From: UBA1926 sp036732005
Lineage (GTDB): Bacteria; Planctomycetota; Phycisphaerae; Phycisphaerales; UBA1924
Length of the DNA stretch: 64,000 nucleotides
Assembly: GCA_036732005.1 (NCBI GenBank)
Contig: DAINDF010000004.1
Location: 200,950-264,949 of the forward strand
Reading direction: 5' to 3'
The position numbers were made by a program, and so were the translations under genes. Of this stretch, positions 26,626-34,853 are shown piece by piece. The stretch's first letter is position 1, and the number at the start of each line of letters is the position of its first letter. Under the pieces are notes generated by a model, which worked only from the letters and a program-made list of their open reading frames with translations, was not told the origin of the DNA and searched no databases.

Positions 26626-26631
26626 ATTATA
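26626..26631 (-). promoter_or_regulatory. -10 element upstream of the trans-sulfuration gene
   Basis: A perfect TATAAT on the minus strand lies 60 bp before ATG 26,565. The -35 region at the expected spacing is poor. In this GC-rich stretch the hexamer stands out. Confidence 0.45.
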
Positions 26632-26716
26632 GCGGAATTGGTCCGTTTCTCTGATCGGGAGAATCGGGAAACGGGTGAAGTCCGACCGCCGCGGACGGGC
26701 CCGATCGGGGGCACGG

Positions 26717-26965
26717 TCAGCCCCGGGCGGCCTCGCGGGCCCCGACGCGGAGGAAATTGCGGACCGACAGCCCGAGGATGATGGTGTTCGCGGCGATGCC
26801 CGCGGCGGACTCGACCACGCCGTTGAACGCGACCCAGAACGCCGAGGCGATCGCGGCGTAGAGGAACCCGTCCCGCTTGTCGTCGCCGAGGCGCCAGAGC
26901 GAGATGAACATGAAGGCGGCGGCGGCCCAGTCGAGGCCGTACTTTCCCAGGAAGAACTCGTACAT
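26717..26965 (-). CDS. small membrane protein
   Basis: The 82-residue protein has three hydrophobic segments (GLDWAAAAFMFISLWRL, FLYAAIASAFWVAFNGV and AAGIAANTIILGLSV). I chose ATG 26,965 over 27,007 because the extra residues are low-complexity Ser/Pro and lie in the divergent intergenic region. Its layout, with LWRLGDDKRDGFLYA between the first two segments, is like short inner-membrane proteins related to PnuC/YgjV-type half-transporters, but the link is weak. It is divergent from the phosphohexomutase gene. Confidence 0.65.
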   Translation of the reverse strand: MYEFFLGKYGLDWAAAAFMFISLWRLGDDKRDGFLYAAIASAFWVAFNGVVESAAGIAANTIILGLSVRNFLRVGAREAARG

Positions 26966-27006
26966 GGTGGGGAGGGTAGAAGGGGAGGGGGAGAGGGTGG
27001 AGGTCA

Positions 27007-27024
27007 CCGGTCACTGGTGACCGG
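27007..27024. repeat. perfect 18-bp palindrome between divergent genes
   Basis: CCGGTCAC and its complement are separated by TG in the 129-bp region between the small membrane protein and the phosphohexomutase gene. The position suits an operator that serves both promoters. Confidence 0.5.
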
Positions 27025-27094
27025 CAATTCCCCACTCCCCATTCCCTCGCACTAGAGTTGCCCCGGGGCCGGGCCGGCCCTTGTGGAGTTGAGC

Positions 27095-28627
27095 ATGGCA
27101 GACGCGCCGTTGATCGTGGGTGTGAGCGGGCTTCGCGGGATCGTGGGCGAGAGCCTGACTCCCGAGGTGGCGGTGCGGTACGCGGGGGCCCTGGGGTCGT
27201 GGCTGAACGAGCGGGCCCCGGGGTGCGCGGTCGTGGTGGCGCGCGACGGGCGCGCGCACGGCCGCATGCTCTACGACGCGGCGATCTCGGCCCTGATGGC
27301 CACCGGGTGCGAGGTGATCCCCGCCGGCGTCGCGATGACCCCCTCCGTCGGGGCGTACCTCCACTCGATGGAGGCGCCCCCCTGCGCGGGCGTGATCGTG
27401 ACCGCCAGCCACAACCCGCAGCAGTGGAACGGCCTCAAGGCGCTGGTGAGCACCGACCTGATCGACCCCGAGACGCCCGACGCGGGGGCGGCGGCGCCGC
27501 CGGTGTCGGTGGCGGCGGAGATCATCGAGCGGTTCGAGTCCGGGCGGATCGATTGGTGCGTGCGCGAGGAGATGACCGAGCCGGAGCGGGAGATGGACAT
27601 CACCACCCCGCACTGCGTGGGCGTGCGGGACGCCGTGATGCAGCGGTGCGGGCATTTTGACGAGTCGCGGATGGCGCGTGGGCTGTTCGGGGAGACCGGC
27701 CGGCCCTGGCGGGTGGTCGTCGATTCGGTGAACGCGTCGGGCGCGCGCGCGGTGGGGGTGTTCTTCCGCTCGTGCAACGCGCGCGCGATCCAGATCGCCG
27801 GCGATGAGAGCGGGCTGTTCCCCCATGTGCCCGAGCCGACGGCGGAGAACCTGGCGGGCGAGGGCGGCCTGTGCGACGCGGTGCCCGGGCTGAGGGCGGA
27901 CATCGGCTTTGCGCAGGACCCCGACGCCGATCGGCTGGCGATCGTGGACGAGAAGGGCCGGTACATCGGGGAGGAATACACCCTGGTGCTCTGCGCGGAG
28001 GCGCTGCTCTCGGCGCGGGACGGGGGCGATGGGGAGGCGGCGCCTGTGCTCGTGGCGAACCTGAGCACCTCGCGGATGATCGACGATATCGCGGCGAAGT
28101 ACGGGGGCCGCGTTGTGCGCACGCCGGTGGGGGAGGCGAATGTCGTCGAGGCGATGAAGCGGCTGCGTGCCGAGGGCGAGGATGTGGTGCTCGGGGGGGA
28201 GGGCAACGGGGGGGTGATCTGGCCCGAGGTGACCTATGTGCGCGATTCGCTGGGCGCGATGGCGCTCGTGCTGAGCCTGATGGCGCGCACGGGTAAGACG
28301 GTGAGCGAGCTGGTCGCGGGGATCGACGCCTGCTCGCCCGGGGGCGGGGGCTACGCGATCGTCAAGCGGAAGGTCGACATCCCCAGCAAGGCCGCGGCGG
28401 GGCCCGCGGTGGAGAAGGTCGCGCGGCATTACGGGGGGGATCGCGGGCGGGCGGCGGGAGCCGCGGTGGACCTGCAGGACGGCGTGCGGGTCGATTTCCG
28501 GGAGCGTGGCGTCTGGGTGCATGTCCGCGCGAGCAACACCGAGCCGATCATGCGGCTGATCGCCGAGGCCCCGACACCGGCGGCGGCGGAGGCGATCCTG
28601 GCGGAGGTGGCGGGGGTGATCGGGTAG
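27095..28627 (+). CDS. phosphohexomutase (phosphoglucosamine/phosphomannomutase type)
   Basis: The 510-residue protein interconverts hexose 1- and 6-phosphates, probably glucosamine phosphates for the cell envelope. The four family signatures are present in order: catalytic Ser105 in TASHNPQQWNG, the Mg2+ loop DPDADR near residue 270, the sugar-specificity loop GEGNGG near 370, and the phosphate-binding RASNTEPIMRL near the C-terminus. I chose ATG 27,095, with GGAG upstream, over a TTG 12 bases earlier. The protein is longer than bacterial GlmM (about 450), closer to archaeal-type GlmM/ManB proteins, so phosphomannomutase activity is possible. Confidence 0.88.
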   Translation: MADAPLIVGVSGLRGIVGESLTPEVAVRYAGALGSWLNERAPGCAVVVARDGRAHGRMLYDAAISALMATGCEVIPAGVAMTPSVGAYLHSMEAPPCAGVIVTASHNPQQWNGLKALVSTDLIDPETPDAGAAAPPVSVAAEIIERFESGRIDWCVREEMTEPEREMDITTPHCVGVRDAVMQRCGHFDESRMARGLFGETGRPWRVVVDSVNASGARAVGVFFRSCNARAIQIAGDESGLFPHVPEPTAENLAGEGGLCDAVPGLRADIGFAQDPDADRLAIVDEKGRYIGEEYTLVLCAEALLSARDGGDGEAAPVLVANLSTSRMIDDIAAKYGGRVVRTPVGEANVVEAMKRLRAEGEDVVLGGEGNGGVIWPEVTYVRDSLGAMALVLSLMARTGKTVSELVAGIDACSPGGGGYAIVKRKVDIPSKAAAGPAVEKVARHYGGDRGRAAGAAVDLQDGVRVDFRERGVWVHVRASNTEPIMRLIAEAPTPAAAEAILAEVAGVIG

Positions 28628-28645
28628 GGGGGGCAGGCACCGGGG

Positions 28646-28690
28646 ACCGGGAACCGGGAACCAGGAACCGGGAACCGGGAACCGGGAACC
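28646..28690. repeat. six 7-bp tandem repeats (ACCGGGA)
   Basis: Six copies of ACCGGGA, one with a single substitution (ACCAGGA), follow directly and end in ACC. They lie just after the phosphohexomutase stop in a 168-bp non-coding gap whose other half is C-rich and itself weakly repetitive. Confidence 0.85.
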
Positions 28691-28795
28691 AACTTCCCGC
28701 CGTGCGTCCCCCCTTCACCGAACCCGATGCCCGATCCCCAGTCCCCGCTCCCTGATCCCCAACCCCCAATCCCCCCCTTGGCGTAGACTCTGACC

Positions 28796-29083
28796 ATGGA
28801 ACGGGCCTTTGAGTTCGAGATCGGCCGGCGTGTCCGGGTGGTGCAGCAGATCCCCCGCCTGTCGGGCACGATGACGACGCGCGTCGAGGGTGTGGTCGCG
28901 TCATTCGGGCAGAGCAAGACGGGCTCGTGGTTCGCCCACAGCAAGGACAAGAAGCTCTGGCTGGACCGGGTCGAGATCGTCAAGGACGACGGCGAGCGCG
29001 TGGTCTGCAACCTGGACCAGTACACGAGCGTCGAGGCGATCGGGAGTTCGGCCGGTGAACGTCCGTCGCCCGTCCGCTCGTAG
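28796..29083 (+). CDS. conserved-looking 95-residue protein, unknown function
   Basis: The product has an all-beta look in its first 75 residues (GRRVRVVQQIPRLSGTMTTR, then VEGVVASFGQSKTGSW, then KKLWLDRVEIVKDDGERVV), like a small SH3/OB-type barrel, and a disordered tail rich in Ser and Pro. The regular strand pattern and the Thr-Gly-Ser-Trp turn make it a convincing gene despite its length. No membrane segment or signal peptide is present. I cannot name a family. It is convergent with the next gene, 87 bp away. Confidence 0.6.
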   Translation: MERAFEFEIGRRVRVVQQIPRLSGTMTTRVEGVVASFGQSKTGSWFAHSKDKKLWLDRVEIVKDDGERVVCNLDQYTSVEAIGSSAGERPSPVRS

Positions 29084-29170
29084 ACCTTGTTTCACAGCCC
29101 GTGAGGAGCAGGGGGAGAGACGGCTGAAAGCCAACCCCGCCGAGCAGCAAAGGGGTTCTGAAACAGGCTC

Positions 29171-30385
29171 TCAGAGGCCCGGGCGCTCGGGCAGTTCGTA
29201 GCGGACGATCACGCGTGAGGACACGGGCGGGTGCTCGACCAGCAGCCGCAGGCAGCGGAACTCGGACAGCTTCCGCTCGAGTTTCGTCATCACGGCCTGG
29301 ACCGCCTCGCCGTAGCGCTCGACCAGGGGGGTGTCGATCATGGCGCCGGGCCCGAGGTTCCTGAGCCGCTCGGGCATGTGCAGACGCATGGAGCCCACGA
29401 TGTCCACGACCCCGCTGATCGTTCCGATCATCTCGGTCTGGGGCGTCATGGCTTCGGTGAGCGACTCGTGGACGAACAGGTCGAAGTGCAGGGCCTCCGC
29501 CGGGACGGAGACCGAGGAAACGAGCTCGCCCCAGGTGTTCGACGCGTCGCGGTAGCGGGAGACGCCGGCGAGGTCCGCGTAGCCGAAGAAGCACGAGAAC
29601 TCGCCGGTGCGTCCCACCGGCCCGTCGCCGATCTCGTAGATGGTTACATCGTCGTGCTGGTTCGGGTGGATGGCGGGCATCGCGCCGGTGCAGAACGACC
29701 GCATGAGCCAGGGATCGCCCGGGGCGGCCGTCGCGCCGGAGGACGGGGGCTCGATGGCCTCGCGCTGGAGCGGGCGGCTGTCGGGCGAGCCGTCGTCGTT
29801 GTAGTTGCGGAGTTGGAAGACCGGCCAGCGCTCGACCGCCCGCAGGCGGCGCACGCGGGTCAGTCCGGCCATGGTGGCCAGGTCGAGCAGCCCCGGCTCG
29901 GACCGGCTTGGGGCCAAGAAGTGGGCCGTGACGCGCACGCCCGCCTGGATGCCCCAGATGCCGCTGTTTCCACGGAAGGCGAGTTTGCGGCTCATCTCCA
30001 TCGGGCGCCCCACACCCATGCTGTCGAGCACCAGTTCGAGCTGGTTGCGGTCGCCGGTGTGGACCTCGATCATCCGGTCGAATTCGTCGATGGCCCTTCG
30101 GACGCGTGCCAGCGCCTCGTCCGGCGCGCCCGCCTGGGCCATGGCGTCGAGGAGGATGTCCAGCCCGCCCGGGCCGGGGATCAGCGGCACGGCCTCGAAA
30201 GCGTCTTCGGCCCCGATGATGCGGGCGACCTTCCAGGTCAGGTTCTTGTTGATCCGGTAGCGGCGGGAGACCTCCTGTGGCTTGGAGGGGTCGGCCCCGA
30301 CCGCGCGGTAGAGGTCGAGCAGCGACCCGCGCAGAGCATGCACCGAGCGCTGGCAGTGCTCGTCAAACTTGGGTTCGGCGATCAC
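29171..30385 (-). CDS. unrecognised conserved-looking protein, probably GTG start
   Basis: From GTG 30,385 the product has 404 residues (GTG 30,397 and ATG 30,476 are alternatives; the last falls in the divergent promoter region). The N-terminal part is helical and has a possible helix-turn-helix (SRRYRINKNLTWKVARIIG, then DAFEAVPLIPGPGGLDILLD), so DNA binding is conceivable. The C-terminal half alternates strands and helices and has no recognised motif. No signal peptide or membrane segment is seen. It is divergent from the PEP-CTERM-type gene, with about 300 bp between the starts. Confidence 0.65.
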   Translation of the reverse strand: MIAEPKFDEHCQRSVHALRGSLLDLYRAVGADPSKPQEVSRRYRINKNLTWKVARIIGAEDAFEAVPLIPGPGGLDILLDAMAQAGAPDEALARVRRAIDEFDRMIEVHTGDRNQLELVLDSMGVGRPMEMSRKLAFRGNSGIWGIQAGVRVTAHFLAPSRSEPGLLDLATMAGLTRVRRLRAVERWPVFQLRNYNDDGSPDSRPLQREAIEPPSSGATAAPGDPWLMRSFCTGAMPAIHPNQHDDVTIYEIGDGPVGRTGEFSCFFGYADLAGVSRYRDASNTWGELVSSVSVPAEALHFDLFVHESLTEAMTPQTEMIGTISGVVDIVGSMRLHMPERLRNLGPGAMIDTPLVERYGEAVQAVMTKLERKLSEFRCLRLLVEHPPVSSRVIVRYELPERPGL

Positions 30386-30683
30386 GGCCCGATCCACGGT
30401 GTGGCCCCCGGTGAAGAAACTCCCGCGGCACGATCCTGACGGATTCAGAACATGCGGGTCGCCGCATGGGCGCATTTTATCAAGGTGGGGCAGGAGGTGC
30501 AAAATTTCCTTGCCAATTTCCCCCGGGAAAGTTGTGGAGTATTTCCATTCCGAGTAGGATGCCGGAACGGGCATGGAGCGTCGGCCCGGGATTCGACCTT
30601 TGGCAGGCTGCCTGGACCGAGCGCGAGACGACCCCGCCGGGGTCTCCGCCGCACCCAATACCGAGAGACACGAGGCGATGGAG
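30386..30683. promoter_or_regulatory. divergent promoter region with AT-rich core
   Basis: This region separates two divergent starts. Its centre (30,470-30,560) is AT-rich in an otherwise GC-rich area and holds AAAATTTCC and TTTCCCCCGGGAAA, the second an imperfect palindrome. I cannot assign promoter hexamers with confidence. Confidence 0.4.
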
Positions 30684-31805
30684 ATGAAACTGACCGCACT
30701 GATCGCGATCACCGTGGGTGCCGCGGCTTCGGCCGCGAGCGCGCAGCAGTTCTGGAACCTGGGGCAGAGCCGCTTGTCGACGAGCATCAGCAATGGGGGT
30801 GTGGTCGTGGGCGACAACCTCGACCGTGGCGAGTACTTCATGTGGAGCGTCGGCGGCGGGATGCTGAACATCGGCGGGCGGGTCGCCGGAGACGGGATCG
30901 GCGGGCAGGCGACGATCTCGCACGACGGGAGCGTGGTGGCCGGCACGGTGTTCAACGGCCTCAGCGGGACGCACGAGATGGGGCGGTACGAGGTCGGGAC
31001 GGGCGTGTGGACGCCGCTGGGCGGCCTGGGCGCGGTGTCCGACGCCGAGACCAGTTCCGGTTGGGGGATCTCCGGCGACGGCGCGTCGATCGTGGGTCTG
31101 GGATGGGTGACGCCCGGCTCGGCCCACGCGGTTCAGTGGCGGGCGGGCACCGGGATGGTCGACCTGGGCACGACCTCGGCGGGGAGGAGCACGAGGGCCA
31201 ACAACACCAACTTCGACGGCTCTGTGGTCGTGGGGTGGCAGGACAACGACAACGGACGCCAGGGCGCGGTCTGGGTCAACGGCACGCAGGAACTCATCTT
31301 CGACAACGACGGGTTCGCCGCGAGCGAGGCGATGTCGGTGAGCAATGGCGGCGAGTGGGTGTCGGGCATCCAGTTCGGCGGCTTCTTCACGCCTTCGGAG
31401 TTGTGGCGGTACAACACGGTGAGCAACACCTACGAGGGGCTGGGCAACCTGACCGACGGTGGGGCCGCCGGGACCACGGCCGGCAGCGCCATGAACGCCG
31501 ATGGCACGCTCATCGCGGGCGGCACCTGGGGCTTCGGCCCGGCGTTCTTCGGCACGGCGATCATCTGGGAGGAGGGCGTCGGCGTGCGTCGGTTCTCCGA
31601 GTATCTGGATGATCTCGGGGTCGAGTATGAGGCCGGGTACACCTTCGCGTTCGTGACGGACATGTCCGCCGACGGCACCTGGTTCACCGGCTGGGGCCTG
31701 AACGCGAACTTCGAGATCACGAGCTTTGTCGTCCAGGTGCCCACGCCGGCGTCGGCGGGCCTGCTTGCTCTCGCGGGTCTGGCCGCGGTGCGTCGCCGCC
31801 GCTGA
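30684..31805 (+). CDS. secreted HAF-repeat-like protein with PEP-CTERM-type anchor
   Basis: From ATG 30,684 (GAGG at 8-base spacing) the product has 373 residues. A signal peptide (LTALIAITVGAAASAASAQ) is followed by repeated units of the HAF type (SISNGGVVVGD, then WSVGGGMLNIGG, then ISHDGSVVAGT, and so on), which form a beta-propeller-like surface domain. The end is a PEP-CTERM-like sorting tail: PTPASAG, a short hydrophobic helix LLALAGLAA, and a basic VRRRR terminus. Such tails are removed by exosortase-type transpeptidases. It differs from its neighbours, which use dockerin tails. Confidence 0.82.
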   Translation: MKLTALIAITVGAAASAASAQQFWNLGQSRLSTSISNGGVVVGDNLDRGEYFMWSVGGGMLNIGGRVAGDGIGGQATISHDGSVVAGTVFNGLSGTHEMGRYEVGTGVWTPLGGLGAVSDAETSSGWGISGDGASIVGLGWVTPGSAHAVQWRAGTGMVDLGTTSAGRSTRANNTNFDGSVVVGWQDNDNGRQGAVWVNGTQELIFDNDGFAASEAMSVSNGGEWVSGIQFGGFFTPSELWRYNTVSNTYEGLGNLTDGGAAGTTAGSAMNADGTLIAGGTWGFGPAFFGTAIIWEEGVGVRRFSEYLDDLGVEYEAGYTFAFVTDMSADGTWFTGWGLNANFEITSFVVQVPTPASAGLLALAGLAAVRRRR

Positions 31806-32152
31806 TCGGGTCGCGTCCGCGGTGCGGCCGCGGGGCGGGACCTATGAACCAACCGAGCCCGCCGCGTCCTCCCGGGCGCGAGCGGGTTCTTTCATGCGCG
31901 GCCTTGTCTGTCGCTCGGGAGTATCCCGGAATTCGATTGAAACTCGGGCGAGGCGGAGACGCGGGCCGGTGGAGCGATCGAGACCTGCAGCTTCGCGGTC
32001 GCGCCCGCGGCTTGTCGTGCAAGGCCTGTCCAGAGATCCGCCTGATGCTGCCCGGTCTATTTCTCGGCGCGGCGCCCCCGCTCTGGCGGCTCGGGCCTGT
32101 GCCGGGCCCGGGCCTCGAGCGTGGTCTGCTGCGCGGCGGGCGCAACAAAGAC
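31806..32152. other. non-coding stretch between the PEP-CTERM-type and dockerin genes
   Basis: The two surrounding genes converge here. I see only shadow frames of extreme Arg/Pro composition and no RNA gene. The terminator of the minus-strand gene begins at 32,153. Confidence 0.4.
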
Positions 32153-32181
32153 GCGGGGAGCACCGGTTGGGTGCTCCCCGC
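32153..32181 (-). terminator. hairpin terminator of the 32,221-33,420 gene
   Basis: GCGGGGAGCACC and its exact complement form a 12-bp stem with a 5-base loop, followed on the minus strand by a T-richer GTCTTTGTTG stretch. It lies 40 bp after the stop codon. Confidence 0.75.
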
Positions 32182-32220
32182 TGTAGATCGGGAAGATGGA
32201 TGGAAGGGCTGGATCGCTGG

Positions 32221-33420
32221 TTACGGGCAGCCGCCGGTGAAGAGGACGACGAACGCCTGGATGTCCGCGAGGTCGAGGACGCCGAAGGGCTCGACCAGGT
32301 CGGCCGCGTTGCAGGGGGTGGGGTCGCCGCCGCCGCCCGCGCCGCTCAGGAAGATCCAGGTGCTGTTGGAGTCGCGGTTGGTGACGGCGAGGTCGGGCGA
32401 CCCGTTTCCGTCGAGGTCCGCCGCCGCCAGATGGCTGGGGAAGGTCCCGACCGCGGTCACGACGCCCGCGGCGAAGGCGCCGCCGGTGTTCTCCATGACG
32501 GAGATCGAGTTTCCGTCGGAGTTGGCGGTGACGAGGTCGATGTCGCCGTCGAGGTCGAAGTCCGCCGCGGCGATATCGCTCGAGTTGGCGCCGTTGGTGA
32601 GGGCCGTCACGCCCGGGCCGAGGACCCCGGCGGTGTTGAAGAACCCGCCGGCGCGGCTGGCGAGATCGTCGCTGAGCGTCGCGGCAAGGTCCATGTCGCC
32701 GTCGTTGTCGAGGTCGGCGGCCGCGAGGCCCTCTGGCCGAACGATGGCGCCGACATTGATCGACTGCTGCACAGCCCAGGTGCCCGAGGCGAGCACATAA
32801 ATGGTGCGGTCACGGCTGCTGGAGACCGCGATCTCGTGCTGCCCGTCGCCGTTGAGGTCGATGGGGGCGGCGTCGCGGGGCTCGTCGCCGATGGTGACGG
32901 CGGAGGAGGAGAGGGCGCCGCCGGAGTTGGTGATGATGGAGACGGAGTTGTCGTCGCGGTTGGCGGTGACGAAGTCGGTGTCGCCGTCGTTGTCGATGTC
33001 GGCGCCGTCGATGGAGACGGGGCGGAGGCCGGTGGAGGCGGAGGCGCCCGGGGCGAAGACACCGGCGGTGTTGATGTAGGCGCGGACGGTGTTGGTGTTC
33101 TTGAGGACGACGACGAAGTCGGCGTCGCCGTCGTTGTCGATGTCGGCGGCCATCAGCGCGTCGGGCCCGGTGCCGCCGCCGGTGAACACGCTGGCGGGGG
33201 CGCCGAAGTTTCCGCCGCCGGTGCCGAGGAAGATGTCGATGCGGTCGATGGTGTCGACCGCGACGGCGAGGTCGGCGATGCCGTCGCCGTTGAAGTCGGC
33301 GCTGGCGACGCCCGCCGGCCGCTGCGCGGTGGCGAGCGAGGAGGGCGTGCCGAACGAGGGGGCCGCGGAGGCGACCGAAGCAGCGGCGAGACCTGCGATG
33401 AGGGCGATGCGAGTCGTCAT
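32221..33420 (-). CDS. secreted VCBS/FG-GAP propeller protein with half dockerin
   Basis: The 399-residue product starts at ATG 33,420, with AAGGAG 8-9 bases upstream. After a signal peptide (IALIAGLAAASVASA) come about seven blades with the pattern ADFNGDGIADLAVAV and ADIDNDGDADFVVVL; the Asp-rich loops should bind calcium. The C-terminus holds only one dockerin helix (CNAADLVEPFGVLDLADIQA), ending in GGCP, instead of the usual two. Related proteins at 45,749 and 20,987 suggest a shared surface-binding role. Confidence 0.85.
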   Translation of the reverse strand: MTTRIALIAGLAAASVASAAPSFGTPSSLATAQRPAGVASADFNGDGIADLAVAVDTIDRIDIFLGTGGGNFGAPASVFTGGGTGPDALMAADIDNDGDADFVVVLKNTNTVRAYINTAGVFAPGASASTGLRPVSIDGADIDNDGDTDFVTANRDDNSVSIITNSGGALSSSAVTIGDEPRDAAPIDLNGDGQHEIAVSSSRDRTIYVLASGTWAVQQSINVGAIVRPEGLAAADLDNDGDMDLAATLSDDLASRAGGFFNTAGVLGPGVTALTNGANSSDIAAADFDLDGDIDLVTANSDGNSISVMENTGGAFAAGVVTAVGTFPSHLAAADLDGNGSPDLAVTNRDSNSTWIFLSGAGGGGDPTPCNAADLVEPFGVLDLADIQAFVVLFTGGCP

Positions 33421-33614
33421 TTTGGAAGCTCCTTGTTTCGTTCCCGTTGTTGAGTTCTGAAGGGCTCGCGAGACACGCGGCCCGGACGGGAAGTCAAGAG
33501 CGCGGCGGGCGGGTCCGGATACGCGGCGGGACGAAAAAGTGTGCCGCGCGTTCTGACGCGGCGGCTCGGCCGATAGACTTGGTGCCTTGGGGCGGTGAGG
33601 AGCAGGTCGGACGC

Positions 33615-34175
33615 ATGGACTCGAAGCCGACACCTTGCAGCGATGCAGACCTTGTCGCCGCGTGCGTGCGGGGCGACGAGGCGGCGTGGGCCGAGTTGGT
33701 CGAGCGCTACTCGCGGCTTGTGTACTCGATCCCCGTGCGTCACCGCTTGCCGGCGGATGTGTGCGAAGAGGTGTTCCAATCCGTCTGGGCGATCGCGGTG
33801 CGACACCTGGGCTCGCTGCGCGACGCCCAGACGCTTGCCGCGTGGCTCATCCGGACCACGCAGCGCGAGACCTGGCGGGCCGCCCGGGTTCGTCGCGGCG
33901 TGGGTGGTCCCGAGACCTCGGGCGATCTGGTCTGGTCCGACCCGGAGGAGGCCGAGATGCTCGAGGACCGTCAGCGGGTCCGAGAAGCGTTCGGTCGGCT
34001 TGACGAGCGGTGCCGGCTGCTGCTGACGGCGCTGTTCCGGGAGGACAGGCCGGACTACGACCAGATCGCGGCCCAAATCGGGATGCCGCGGGGGTCTATC
34101 GGTCCGACGCGGGGGCGTTGTCTTGAGAAGCTGCGGGGGCTCCTGTCTGGGTCGGCTGATCCGGGGTGTTCTTGA
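33615..34175 (+). CDS. ECF-type RNA polymerase sigma factor
   Basis: The 186-residue protein has sigma region 2 (YSRLVYSIPVRHRLPADVCE, then VFQSVWAIAVRHL) and a region 4 helix-turn-helix (YDQIAAQIGMPRGSIGPTRG, then RCLEKLRGLL). The start ATG 33,615 is preceded by GAGGAG at a wide spacing. It is first in a run of co-directional genes: an anti-sigma-like protein 66 bp on, then the TPR-CHAT protease. By analogy with other ECF factors it directs polymerase to a small regulon when released from its inhibitor. Confidence 0.88.
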   Translation: MDSKPTPCSDADLVAACVRGDEAAWAELVERYSRLVYSIPVRHRLPADVCEEVFQSVWAIAVRHLGSLRDAQTLAAWLIRTTQRETWRAARVRRGVGGPETSGDLVWSDPEEAEMLEDRQRVREAFGRLDERCRLLLTALFREDRPDYDQIAAQIGMPRGSIGPTRGRCLEKLRGLLSGSADPGCS

Positions 34176-34241
34176 GAGTTGAGGGATTCACCTTGTATCT
34201 GCGCCGGGGGAGGGGGCTCCTGCGGGCAGAAGGGGTCGTCC

Positions 34242-34838
34242 ATGAGTGAATCAATTGCGGACCAACTGGCGGCGTTGCTTCTGGGAGAACTCGACGCCGA
34301 GACCGCCGCCGCGTTGCGGCAGCGTCTCGCGGAGTCGCCCGAGGGCCGGGCGGCGCTGGCCGAGGGGGAGCGGATCGCGGCCTTCCTGCGGGAAGAGCCC
34401 GGTTGCGAGCCTCCCCGCGCCGCGGTGGAGCGGGTGAAGCGGGCGTTGGCCCGTTCGCGCCCCGGTGCGCTGGGGCGGTTCGCCGAGGGTGTGCGGGCGT
34501 TCGTGGCGTCGCTCGACTTTGACAGCCGGCTCTCGCCCGCGCTGGCGGGTTTCCGGGGTGTTGCCGAGGTGGCGCAGGTCGCGTTCTCCGCCGAGGTGTG
34601 CGAGCTCGACCTGGAGCTGACGCCCGGCGAGTCGGGCGCGACACGGGTGCGGGGGCAGATCGCGGCCGACGACGCCTCGGGCTGGGTCGTTTCGTTCGAG
34701 GCCGAGGGGCAGAGCCCGGTGCGTGCGGAAGCGTCCTCCGATGGGTCGTTCCGCGTCGAGTTGTCGGCGAGTTCGTACGAGGTGGTGCTGGAGCGACCCG
34801 GGGTGCGGGTCGAGGCCGGCCCGCTGGTCCTTCCCTGA
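34242..34838 (+). CDS. putative anti-sigma factor
   Basis: The 198-residue protein begins with two helices (LAALLLGELDAETAAALRQR, then LAESPEGRAALAEGERI), which match the zinc-less form of the anti-sigma domain; the usual Cys positions hold other residues. A hydrophilic linker, then a beta-rich C-terminal domain (VCELDLELTPG and onwards), follow. There is no membrane segment, so it would act in the cytoplasm. Its position between the sigma factor and a TPR-CHAT protease suggests that it holds the sigma factor and may be a protease target. The assignment rests on position and the N-terminal pattern. Confidence 0.6.
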   Translation: MSESIADQLAALLLGELDAETAAALRQRLAESPEGRAALAEGERIAAFLREEPGCEPPRAAVERVKRALARSRPGALGRFAEGVRAFVASLDFDSRLSPALAGFRGVAEVAQVAFSAEVCELDLELTPGESGATRVRGQIAADDASGWVVSFEAEGQSPVRAEASSDGSFRVELSASSYEVVLERPGVRVEAGPLVLP

Positions 34839-34853
34839 CCCCCGGCGGCTCCC

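Noticed and set aside
28646..28690. CRISPR array
   Set aside because: The units are 7 bp without spacers, and no cas gene is present; nothing else in the window resembles an array.
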